NCBI GenBank assembly: GCA_014465955.1
Contig: JACTVT010000069.1
Span: 1 to 5,233 of the forward strand
Direction of reading: 5' to 3'
Source: Eubacterium sp.
GTDB taxonomy: Bacteria; Bacillota; Clostridia; Oscillospirales; Acutalibacteraceae
Length of the DNA stretch: 5,233 bases
In this document: positions 1-5,233 of the stretch, piece by piece
How positions within the stretch are numbered: position 1 is the stretch's first letter
Layout: each line of letters opens with the position of its first letter
Translations under genes and position numbers: made by a program
Notes under the pieces: generated by a model
Database searches by the model: none
What the model was told of the DNA's origin: nothing
Seen by the model: the letters and a program-made list of their open reading frames with translations, nothing else

Positions 1-1
1 T

Positions 2-307
2 TGCGAAAGTTGGCTCATTTTTGAGAATAATAGAGAATTTATGGCAGAAAATTCAAATATAGTTAAATTTATGAGCCTTTTTGATATTCATTACTCAGTT
101 AATGCCGAGGCTCAGGCTTTTGAAAGGATTTTCGGTAAAGATATTAATAATAATTCATTGATTTACAAATTGATTAAAAATAAAAGAAAAAGCGATATAA
201 ATTCTTTACAGGAATTTACATCACTTCAGAAGTCTGCAAAATATTATTTGCAGTCGGGCAATAAACTCGGAATCGGAATAGGTACGATTCCGAAAGGCAA
301 ATACTGA
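2..307 (+). CDS. 3' end of a protein of unknown function (5'-truncated by window edge)
   Basis: The reading frame is open from base 2 to a TGA at 305-307, about 101 codons. That is long for such AT-rich sequence, so it is probably the C-terminal part of a real gene that starts outside the window. An ATG at 41 could begin an 88-aa protein, but no convincing Shine-Dalgarno precedes it and the frame stays open upstream, so an internal methionine is more likely. The visible part is soluble-looking and mixed in charge. It has a Lys/Arg-rich stretch in the middle (IKNKRKSD) and ends in a glycine/isoleucine-rich tail (LGIGIGTIPKGKY). No signal peptide, membrane segment or catalytic motif is evident, and I do not recognise the family. 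It converges on rnhA with only base 308 between the stops. Its last 40 bases carry a 9-bp inverted repeat that may act as a terminator. Confidence 0.6.
   Translation, partial: CESWLIFENNREFMAENSNIVKFMSLFDIHYSVNAEAQAFERIFGKDINNNSLIYKLIKNKRKSDINSLQEFTSLQKSAKYYLQSGNKLGIGIGTIPKGKY
234..253. repeat. 7-bp inverted repeat inside the unknown CDS
   Basis: CTGCAAA at 234-240 and TTTGCAG at 247-253 form a perfect 7-bp stem around a 6-base loop. It is directly preceded by ACTTC-A-GAAGT at 223-233 and followed 13 bases later by the larger hairpin at 267-293. No T-run follows on either strand, so it is not a terminator by itself. It may be chance in AT-rich coding sequence. Confidence 0.35.
267..293. terminator. 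Possible bidirectional terminator hairpin between convergent genes
   Basis: TCGGAATCG (267-275) and CGATTCCGA (285-293) form a perfect 9-bp stem with a 9-base loop. On the minus strand it begins 15 bases past the rnhA stop and is followed by GTTTATT, a weak T-rich tail. On the plus strand it lies within the last codons of the unknown gene, and the T-rich stretch (TTTTATT, 313-319) comes about 20 bases later. It suits rnhA termination better than rightward termination. The poor T-tract makes this tentative. Confidence 0.4.
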
Positions 308-308
308 A

Positions 309-743
309 TCAGATTTTATTATATTCGCTGACTGCAAGTTCATCGCATCTTTCATTATATTTATGACCGTTATGACCCTTGACCCAGTTAAATTCAACAT
401 TGTGTATTGAAAGAAGTTCAAGCAGTTGTTCCCACAAATCAACATTGAGCGCAGGCTTTTTATCTGCTTTTTTCCAGCCTCTGCTCTTCCAAGAATAAAC
501 CCAGCCTTTATTAACAGCATCACACACATATTTTGAGTCGGTCGTTAATTTAACATTGCATGGCTCTTTCAATGCTTTCAGTGCCATAATGACGGCAGTA
601 AGTTCCATTCTGTTGTTTGTGGTTTCCTTTTCATAGCCGCTTATTTCTTTTTCTGTATTTTTGTAAACAAGAACAGCACCCCAGCCGCCTTTGCCCGGAT
701 TTCCGCTGCAGGCACCATCTGTATAAATTTCAATATTTTTCAT
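309..743 (-). CDS. rnhA: Ribonuclease HI
   Basis: A 144-aa cytoplasmic type 1 RNase H, an endonuclease that cleaves the RNA strand of RNA-DNA hybrids (R-loops, primer remnants) using two metal ions. All active-site residues are visible: Asp9 in YTDGACSGNPG, Glu47 in NNRMEL, Asp69 in TTDSKYV, His124 in KGHNGH and Asp134 in NERCDELA. The basic substrate-handling protrusion is also present (WKSRGWKKADKKP, about residues 85-97), so the protein is collinear with E. coli RNase HI, though it lacks that protein's short C-terminal tail. It has no N-terminal hybrid-binding domain. The ATG at 743 is supported by AAGAGGT (751-757 on the complement) seven bases upstream. It is divergent from rnj and convergent with the unknown gene at the left edge. 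It appears monocistronic here, with its own promoter at 766-794. Identification is secure. Confidence 0.97.
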   Translation of the reverse strand: MKNIEIYTDGACSGNPGKGGWGAVLVYKNTEKEISGYEKETTNNRMELTAVIMALKALKEPCNVKLTTDSKYVCDAVNKGWVYSWKSRGWKKADKKPALNVDLWEQLLELLSIHNVEFNWVKGHNGHKYNERCDELAVSEYNKI

Positions 744-765
744 AACTTTAACCTCTTGTCAGAAT

Positions 766-794
766 ATTTTATCATTAATTGTGGTAATAATCAA
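766..794 (-). promoter_or_regulatory. Predicted vegetative promoter of rnhA
   Basis: On the complementary strand, TTGATT (-35, 789-794) and TAAAAT (-10, 766-771) are separated by exactly 17 bases, a good match to the housekeeping sigma consensus. Transcription would start near 759, leaving a leader of about 15 bases with the ribosome binding site (751-757) close to the 5' end. Predicted from sequence only. Confidence 0.55.
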
Positions 795-827
795 TATAGA
801 CTTTTCTGCTTCTAAGCGAAATTACAT

Positions 828-851
828 AATTTACTCATTCTGTAAATTTAC
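828..851. repeat. AATTTAC repeats and GTAAATTTAC palindrome upstream of the rnj promoter
   Basis: AATTTAC occurs at 828-834 and again at 845-851, 17 bases apart. Its reverse complement GTAAATT at 842-848 forms a 7-bp inverted repeat with the first copy across a 7-base spacer. The stretch 842-851 is also a perfect 10-bp palindrome, and a near copy, AAATTAC, sits at 819-825. The cluster ends five bases before the -35 box of the rnj promoter, where an activator or repressor could bind. The sequence is AT-rich, so chance is possible. Confidence 0.4.
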
Positions 852-856
852 CTAAC

Positions 857-885
857 TTGACAATTACATTATTTTAATATAATAT
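857..885 (+). promoter_or_regulatory. Predicted vegetative promoter of the rnj-rplI-dnaB-tilS operon
   Basis: A perfect TTGACA -35 box lies at 857-862. The -10 region is either TAATAT at 880-885 with the ideal 17-base spacer or an overlapping perfect TATAAT at 878-883 with a short 15-base spacer. Either places the start near 890-892, giving a leader of about 45 bases before the rnj ATG. No other promoter of similar quality was seen downstream, so it probably drives all four rightward genes. Confidence 0.7.
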
Positions 886-922
886 ATATTTAATTTTTGA
901 GTTCGGAAAAAATAATTAATTT

Positions 923-929
923 AAGGAGA
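923..929 (+). promoter_or_regulatory. Ribosome binding site that sets the rnj start
   Basis: AAGGAGA lies six bases before the ATG at 936. It lies inside the longer frame that would start at the TTG at 897, which itself has no Shine-Dalgarno and lies only a few bases past the predicted transcription start. This favours ATG 936 as the true start. Confidence 0.85.
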
Positions 930-935
930 ATTTTA

Positions 936-2711
936 ATGGCACAATTGAATAACCAGAGCGACAGGAGCACTAATGGAAAACGGAATTCCAAAAAGCGCTG
1001 TTATACCTATCGCAAGGTAACTAAAAAGCCCTACCGTAAAGAAAAAGCGGTTAATGAAACTGTTAAAGTTTCATTTTTAGGCGGTATGAATGAAATCGGT
1101 AAAAATATGACCGTGTATGAATATAAAAATGATATGTTCATTGTTGATTGCGGCCTTGCATTTCCGGGAGCAGAACTGCCCGGTGTTGACCTGGTAATAC
1201 CTGATTTCACATATGTTGAAGAAAATATTAAAAAAATAAAAGGACTTATTATTACGCACGGTCATGAAGATCATATAGGGGGTATTGCATACCTTCTGAA
1301 AAAATTTAATATTCCGATTTATGCTACAAGACTTACAATCGGCTTAATCAAAGGAAAACTTCAGGAGCACAGACTGCTTGACATTGCAGAACTCCACGAA
1401 ATTAACCCAAGAGATACAATTAAACTCGGTGCATTTGAAGTCGAACTGATTCACGTTAATCATTCAATACCCGATGCAGTGGGACTTGCAATAAAGTGCC
1501 CGGCAGGTGTTCTGATTCATACAGGAGACTTTAAAATAGATACTACACCTGTTGACGGTGATATGATTGACCTGACACGCTTTGCAGAATACGGAAAAAA
1601 AGGTGTTCTCGCACTGTTTCAGGACTCTACTAATGCCGAGCGCCCCGGATATACAATGAGTGAAAAAACCGTAGGTGAGTCATTTGAAAACCTTTTCAGA
1701 AAGGCAGGCAAAAGGCGTATTCTTGTTGCAACTTTTGCATCAAATATTCATCGCGTTCAGCAGATTATTGATGTTGCTAAACAATTGAAACGTAAAGTTG
1801 CGGTTCTTGGCAGAAGTCTTGAAAATCTTGTTCAGGTAGGCGAAGAACTCGGTTATCTCAAAGTTCCCAAAAATGTTATGATTAATATTAATGAAATCGG
1901 TTCATACGCTGATGATAAACTTGTCATCATAACCACCGGCTCTCAGGGTGAGCCTATGAGCGCACTGACAAAAATGGCATTTGGCGAACACAGAAAAGTA
2001 TCCGTTACACCAAATGATTATGTTATTATTTCAGCAACGCCGATACCGGGTAATGAAAAAATGGTCGGCAATGTTGTAAATGAACTTATGAAGCGCGATA
2101 TTGAAGTTATTTATGAAAAAATGTACGAAGTGCACGTTTCTGGTCACGCATGTCAGGAAGAACTGAAACTTATGATGAGCCTTATAAAGCCTAAGTTTTT
2201 CATTCCCGTTCATGGTGAACAGAAACATCTTCAAAAACATGCTATGCTTGCTCAGTCGATGGGGATTCCCAAAAACAATATTTATATCGGGGGAATAGGC
2301 AAAAGCATTGAGATAAGTGAAAAAGGTATAAAACCTGTTTCCGATGTTCCCAGCGGCGAGATTTACGTTGACGGTATCGGTGTAGGAGATGTAGGAAACA
2401 TAGTTCTTAATGATAGAAAGAGATTGTCTGAAGACGGTCTTGTCATCGTTGTTGCAACTATTGATACGCAGTCAGGATATATTGTAAGCGGTCCCGATAT
2501 CGTAAGCCGCGGTTTTGTATATGTTAAAGATAACGAAGAATTAATGAACGACGCAAAACAAATTGCGGTAGATATTATTTATAAAAATTATAATACAAAA
2601 TATCACGATTGGAATCAGGCAAAATCTGCACTGAAAGACGGAATTTCAAAACTTATGTATGACAGAACGAAAAGATCACCCATGGTTTTGCCTATTTTTA
2701 TGGAAATATAG
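936..2711 (+). CDS. rnj: Ribonuclease J (metallo-beta-lactamase / beta-CASP RNase)
   Basis: A 591-aa cytoplasmic RNase with 5'-3' exonuclease and endonuclease activity, central to mRNA decay and RNA maturation in Bacillota. After a Lys/Arg-rich N-terminal extension (about residues 14-38), the metallo-beta-lactamase core shows the zinc ligands: HGHEDH (108-113), His176 in VNHSIPD and Asp198 in HTGD. The beta-CASP part contains DSTNAE (230-235), ASNIHR, TGSQGEP and SGHA with His400 and His404, followed by VHGE with His426. The C-terminal domain runs from about residue 474 and ends with RSPMVLPIFMEI, typical of the family, so the protein is complete. Length is slightly above the usual 550-560 aa because of the N-terminal extension. 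The start at 936 was chosen for its ribosome binding site at 923-929; an in-frame TTG at 897 would add 13 residues. It is first gene of the operon, 26 bp ahead of rplI. Whether it is the J1 or J2 type cannot be told here. Confidence 0.97.
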   Translation: MAQLNNQSDRSTNGKRNSKKRCYTYRKVTKKPYRKEKAVNETVKVSFLGGMNEIGKNMTVYEYKNDMFIVDCGLAFPGAELPGVDLVIPDFTYVEENIKKIKGLIITHGHEDHIGGIAYLLKKFNIPIYATRLTIGLIKGKLQEHRLLDIAELHEINPRDTIKLGAFEVELIHVNHSIPDAVGLAIKCPAGVLIHTGDFKIDTTPVDGDMIDLTRFAEYGKKGVLALFQDSTNAERPGYTMSEKTVGESFENLFRKAGKRRILVATFASNIHRVQQIIDVAKQLKRKVAVLGRSLENLVQVGEELGYLKVPKNVMININEIGSYADDKLVIITTGSQGEPMSALTKMAFGEHRKVSVTPNDYVIISATPIPGNEKMVGNVVNELMKRDIEVIYEKMYEVHVSGHACQEELKLMMSLIKPKFFIPVHGEQKHLQKHAMLAQSMGIPKNNIYIGGIGKSIEISEKGIKPVSDVPSGEIYVDGIGVGDVGNIVLNDRKRLSEDGLVIVVATIDTQSGYIVSGPDIVSRGFVYVKDNEELMNDAKQIAVDIIYKNYNTKYHDWNQAKSALKDGISKLMYDRTKRSPMVLPIFMEI

Positions 2712-2737
2712 TATTTATTGATTAAGGAGAATAAACT

Positions 2738-3181
2738 ATGAAAGTTATTTTAAAGCAGGACGTTAAAAGTCTCGGCAAAAAAGGCGAACTGGTTAATGCA
2801 TCTGACGGATATGCAAGAAATTTTCTTATTCCGAAGGGACTCGCAATGGAAGCAAATGCAACAGCAATGAATGATTTCAATAATAAAGAATCTGCAAAAA
2901 AATATCATAAAGCTGAAGAAATCAAGGCTGCAAAGACAGATGCAGAAAAACTTGAGGGAAAAACCTTCAGATTAACTGCAAAAGCAGGCGCAAACGGGAA
3001 ACTTTTTGGTTCCGTAACTTCAAAAGATATTTCTGCAAAAATCAAGCAGGATTTATCACTTGATATTGACAAAAGAAAAATCGCCGTTGATGATATTAAA
3101 CAGTTTGGCACATACGAGGCAGAAATTAAGGTTTATCAGGGCATCAGCGCTAAAATTTATGTTCAGGTAACAGAAGCGTAA
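2738..3181 (+). CDS. rplI: 50S ribosomal protein L9
   Basis: A 147-aa protein of the large ribosomal subunit. It binds 23S rRNA near the L1 stalk through its N-terminal domain and reaches out from the ribosome through a long helix, helping frame maintenance. The N-terminal signature is clear: MKVILKQDVKSLGKKGELV, then VNASDGYARNFLIPKGLA (about residues 19-36). A charged, Ala/Lys/Glu-rich segment (about 40-75) matches the connecting helix. The C-terminal domain contains GKLFGSVTSKDI and ends IYVQVTEA. Length is the usual 147-150 aa. AAGGAGA at 2724-2730 lies seven bases before the ATG. It sits 26 bp after rnj and 43 bp before dnaB with no terminator on either side, so co-transcription is likely. 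The rplI-dnaB pairing is common in Bacillota. Confidence 0.98.
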   Translation: MKVILKQDVKSLGKKGELVNASDGYARNFLIPKGLAMEANATAMNDFNNKESAKKYHKAEEIKAAKTDAEKLEGKTFRLTAKAGANGKLFGSVTSKDISAKIKQDLSLDIDKRKIAVDDIKQFGTYEAEIKVYQGISAKIYVQVTEA

Positions 3182-3224
3182 AATAACGAATCAGTATAAA
3201 TTTCAAGGAATTAGGTGAGTAAAA

Positions 3225-4595
3225 ATGCCTGATGTAAACAATTCAAGTTCAGTAACTTTGCCATACAGTCTTGAGGCTGAGCAGGCTGTATTGGGTTCAA
3301 TTCTGATTGAGCCGGACTGTATGGAAGAAGTGGTCAATATTGTTAAACAGGAATATTTTTTCCTTTCTTCACACCGTGTTATATTTTCATCTATGATGAC
3401 GATGTATTCAGGTTCTAAGGCTAAAATTGACCCTGTTGTTATTGCAGACGTTCTTGTAAAAGAGGGTCTTTATGATGTTGCAGGCGGCAGAGAATACCTT
3501 ATTACTTTACGTGACAGTGTGCCGTCAACTGCAAATGTTGAAACATATGCAAAAATAGTTGAAGAAAAATATTTACTTCGCACTCTTATTACAACATCAC
3601 AGGAAATTATTGAATCTGCAACAAGCGGTGAAACTGATGCTAATCTGCTGCTGAATTCAGCGGAACAAAAAATTTATGATATAAGACAAGGTCGTGATTC
3701 GGGCGGTCCGAAAAAAGTTTCCGATGTTATTATTAACGGTGTTTATGACCGGCTGTATAAACTAACAGGCGAGGATAAAGAACAATATCAGGCAATACCG
3801 TCAGGCTTCGGTATGCTTGATAAGTACATAACAGGACTTAATAAATCTGATTTTATTCTTATAGGTGCACGTCCTGCTATGGGTAAAACTTCATTTGCCT
3901 TAAACCTTGCACAAAATGTTACTATGCTGGCTAAGAAAAAATGTGTTTTCTTCAGCCTTGAAATGACTAAGGAACAACTTGCCGAAAGGCTTTTGTCTGC
4001 CCGTGCAGGTGTGCCGAGCAATAAACTTAGAACCGGTGAGTTAACTGATGATGAGTGGGTTCGTCTGGGCAATGCAGCAGGTGATTACGATAATGTTGAA
4101 CTTTATCTTGATGATACTGCGTCTATTACCGTTCCTGAAATTAAATCAAGAGTACGCAGACTTAAAAATGTTGATATTATTTTAATTGACTATTTAGGAC
4201 TTATTCAATCTGCAACTCGAAAAGAAAACCGTGTGCAGGAGGTTTCGGAAATTACAAGAAATCTTAAGATGCTTGCCAAAGAACTCAATATTCCCGTAGT
4301 ATGTTGCGCTCAGTTGTCCCGTGGAACAGAAGGCAGAGGAAAAAGCCATAAGCCGCAATTATCAGACCTTCGTGAATCAGGTTCTATCGAGCAGGACGCT
4401 GATATCGTTATGTTCCTTTACAGACCTGATTATTACCGTAATGAGGTTGATGATGATAAACAGGACGAAATAGATGAAAACCTTACGGAACTTATTGTTG
4501 CAAAAAACAGACACGGCGCAGTCGGCACTATCGAAATGACGTTTGATAAAGAATTTACAAGATTCAGAAGTATTGACAAAAAATATGAAGAATAA
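3225..4595 (+). CDS. dnaB: Replicative DNA helicase (DnaB family; DnaC in Bacillus naming)
   Basis: A 456-aa protein, the usual family length, that forms the hexameric 5'-3' helicase unwinding DNA at the replication fork and recruits primase. The N-terminal DnaB domain begins with LPYSLEAEQAVLGSIL (about residues 12-27). After a linker, the RecA-like motor domain shows Walker A GARPAMGKT (214-222), the catalytic Glu246 in FSLEM, Walker B with Asp322 in ILIDYLGLI, and Gln363 in CAQLSRG. DLRESGSIEQDAD follows, and Lys427/Arg429 in AKNRHG correspond to the arginine-finger region. The P-loop, a frequent intein site in DnaB, is uninterrupted. AGGTGA at 3213-3218 precedes the ATG by six bases. The gene follows rplI by 43 bp, and its last 11 bp overlap the start of tilS. 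Identification is secure. Confidence 0.98.
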   Translation: MPDVNNSSSVTLPYSLEAEQAVLGSILIEPDCMEEVVNIVKQEYFFLSSHRVIFSSMMTMYSGSKAKIDPVVIADVLVKEGLYDVAGGREYLITLRDSVPSTANVETYAKIVEEKYLLRTLITTSQEIIESATSGETDANLLLNSAEQKIYDIRQGRDSGGPKKVSDVIINGVYDRLYKLTGEDKEQYQAIPSGFGMLDKYITGLNKSDFILIGARPAMGKTSFALNLAQNVTMLAKKKCVFFSLEMTKEQLAERLLSARAGVPSNKLRTGELTDDEWVRLGNAAGDYDNVELYLDDTASITVPEIKSRVRRLKNVDIILIDYLGLIQSATRKENRVQEVSEITRNLKMLAKELNIPVVCCAQLSRGTEGRGKSHKPQLSDLRESGSIEQDADIVMFLYRPDYYRNEVDDDKQDEIDENLTELIVAKNRHGAVGTIEMTFDKEFTRFRSIDKKYEE

Positions 4596-5233
4596 AATTA
4601 CTGATTTTGTAAAACAGAATAATCTTATCTCAGAAAATGAAACTATATTAATTGCCTTTTCAGGCGGCGCTGATTCGGTTTTTCTGGCTGAATATCTGTT
4701 AAGTGTTAAAGAAAAATTAAATTTAACACTTAAAATTGCTCATATTGAGCACGGCATAAGAGGCAAAGAAAGTCTTAAAGACTGTGAATTTTCAAAATCA
4801 TATGCTTCAAAACACAATATTGAGTTTTTTGAATGTCATATTGACGCAGTAAATGAAGCAAAAAAAGCCAAAATGGGTGTTGAAGAATACAGCCGTAAAA
4901 GGCGGTATGAATTTTTTAACACAATAAAATGTGATAAAATTGCCACTGCTCACAATCTGACTGATAATGTTGAAACTATGCTTTTCAGGATTGCACGCGG
5001 TACATCAATTCACGGTCTTTGTTCCATTCCGGTTAAACGTGATAAGATTATTCGTCCTCTTCTTTCTGTTTCAGGCGAAGAAATCAGAAATTATCTCAAT
5101 GAAAATAATATTGAATACTGTGTTGACAGCACAAATACTGACAATGATTACAGCAGAAATTATATAAGGAATGTTATAATTCCCGAATTCAAAAATATAA
5201 ACAGCGGTTTTATTCATAATGCCGCTAAATTAA
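4585..5233 (+). CDS. tilS: tRNA(Ile)-lysidine synthetase, 5' part (truncated by window edge)
   Basis: An uninterrupted frame of 216 codons runs off the right edge. TilS uses ATP and lysine to convert C34 of the CAU-anticodon tRNA-Ile to lysidine, so that the tRNA reads AUA and is charged with isoleucine. The N-type ATP pyrophosphatase domain is clear: the PP-loop SGGADS (26-31), HIEHGIRG (53-60), AHNLTDNVETMLFRIARGTS (122-141), IRPLL, VDSTN (180-184) and the SRNYIRN segment (about 190-196). The full protein normally exceeds 400 aa, so roughly the catalytic half is present and the C-terminal domains are missing. The ATG at 4585 lies inside the end of dnaB (11-bp overlap) and has no good Shine-Dalgarno, which suggests translational coupling to dnaB. 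The MKNKITDFVKQNNLI start fits other TilS N-termini. An internal 12-bp inverted repeat lies at 4699-4733. Confidence 0.95.
   Translation, partial: MKNKITDFVKQNNLISENETILIAFSGGADSVFLAEYLLSVKEKLNLTLKIAHIEHGIRGKESLKDCEFSKSYASKHNIEFFECHIDAVNEAKKAKMGVEEYSRKRRYEFFNTIKCDKIATAHNLTDNVETMLFRIARGTSIHGLCSIPVKRDKIIRPLLSVSGEEIRNYLNENNIEYCVDSTNTDNDYSRNYIRNVIIPEFKNINSGFIHNAAKL
4699..4733. repeat. Perfect 12-bp inverted repeat within tilS
   Basis: TTAAGTGTTAAA (4699-4710) and TTTAACACTTAA (4722-4733) are perfect reverse complements separated by 11 bases (GAAAAATTAAA). It lies about 115 bases into tilS and codes for the LLSVKEKLNLTLK segment. The stem is AT-rich (two G-C pairs), so its stability would be modest, and no T-run follows at once. 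It could be a weak mRNA structure, a binding site or chance. Confidence 0.5.

Noticed and set aside
41..307. Complete 88-aa small protein starting at ATG 41
   Set aside because: The frame is open to the window edge and no clear Shine-Dalgarno precedes 41, so a truncated longer gene is more likely.
221..529. Minus-strand frame of about 100 codons overlapping rnhA and the unknown gene
   Set aside because: It is out of frame with rnhA over more than half its length, has no family resemblance and overlaps two better-supported genes. It is a shadow.
897..935. Upstream in-frame TTG start for RNase J, adding 13 residues
   Set aside because: No ribosome binding site precedes it and it lies just past the predicted transcription start. 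The AAGGAGA at 923-929 is correctly spaced for the ATG at 936.
2712..2737. Terminator or promoter between rnj and rplI (and likewise at 3182-3224)
   Set aside because: The gaps are short, hold only ribosome binding sites, and show no stem-loop with a T-run or paired -35/-10 boxes.
3864..3890. Possible intein in the DnaB P-loop
   Set aside because: The Walker A motif GARPAMGKT is continuous and the protein has normal length.
3788..4072. Minus-strand frame opposite the dnaB motor domain, and similar ones opposite rnj and rplI
   Set aside because: These lie wholly within securely identified genes, show no recognisable motif, and have the Ser/Leu/Phe-rich composition typical of antisense shadows.
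4967..5167. Plus-strand 66-codon frame with a hydrophobic, phenylalanine-rich translation
   Set aside because: It lies inside tilS in another frame, while the tilS frame carries conserved motifs throughout.
1..5233. Mobile elements, CRISPR arrays, tRNA/rRNA genes, riboswitches or a defence system
   Set aside because: No transposase, spaced repeats, cloverleaf sequence, aptamer-like leader or defence protein was seen. All but the left-edge fragment is accounted for by known housekeeping genes.

Overview
The window looks like an ordinary chromosomal housekeeping segment of a low-GC member of the Bacillota, probably a clostridial or Oscillospirales-type gut anaerobe. Three things suggest this: AT-rich codon use, strong AAGGAG-type ribosome binding sites, and an RNase J gene followed by rplI and a dnaB-type replicative helicase. 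The genus is inferred and cannot be fixed from this sequence. No mobile element, CRISPR array, rRNA or tRNA gene, prophage part or defence system was seen, and I found no convincing undescribed system.

Left part (1-743): the 3' end of a gene of unknown function runs rightward and stops at 307. It converges on rnhA (ribonuclease HI, minus strand, 309-743), with one base between the two stop codons. With no intergenic space, the best terminator-like hairpin (267-293) lies inside the coding end of the unknown gene.

Middle gap (744-935): this divergent promoter region has a recognisable promoter for rnhA on the minus strand and a strong one (perfect TTGACA) for the rightward operon. Repeated AATTTAC motifs and a 10-bp palindrome lie just upstream of the rightward -35 box.

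Right part (936-5233): four tightly packed rightward genes probably form one operon. They are rnj (ribonuclease J, 591 aa), rplI (ribosomal protein L9, 147 aa), dnaB (replicative DNA helicase, 456 aa) and tilS (tRNA-Ile lysidine synthetase), which overlaps dnaB by 11 bp and runs off the right edge after 216 codons. The gaps are 26 bp, 43 bp and an overlap, with no terminator or internal promoter visible. The operon joins RNA decay and maturation, translation, replication fork unwinding and tRNA decoding. Across the promoter region, RNase HI removes RNA from RNA-DNA hybrids, so both divergent units deal with nucleic-acid processing.
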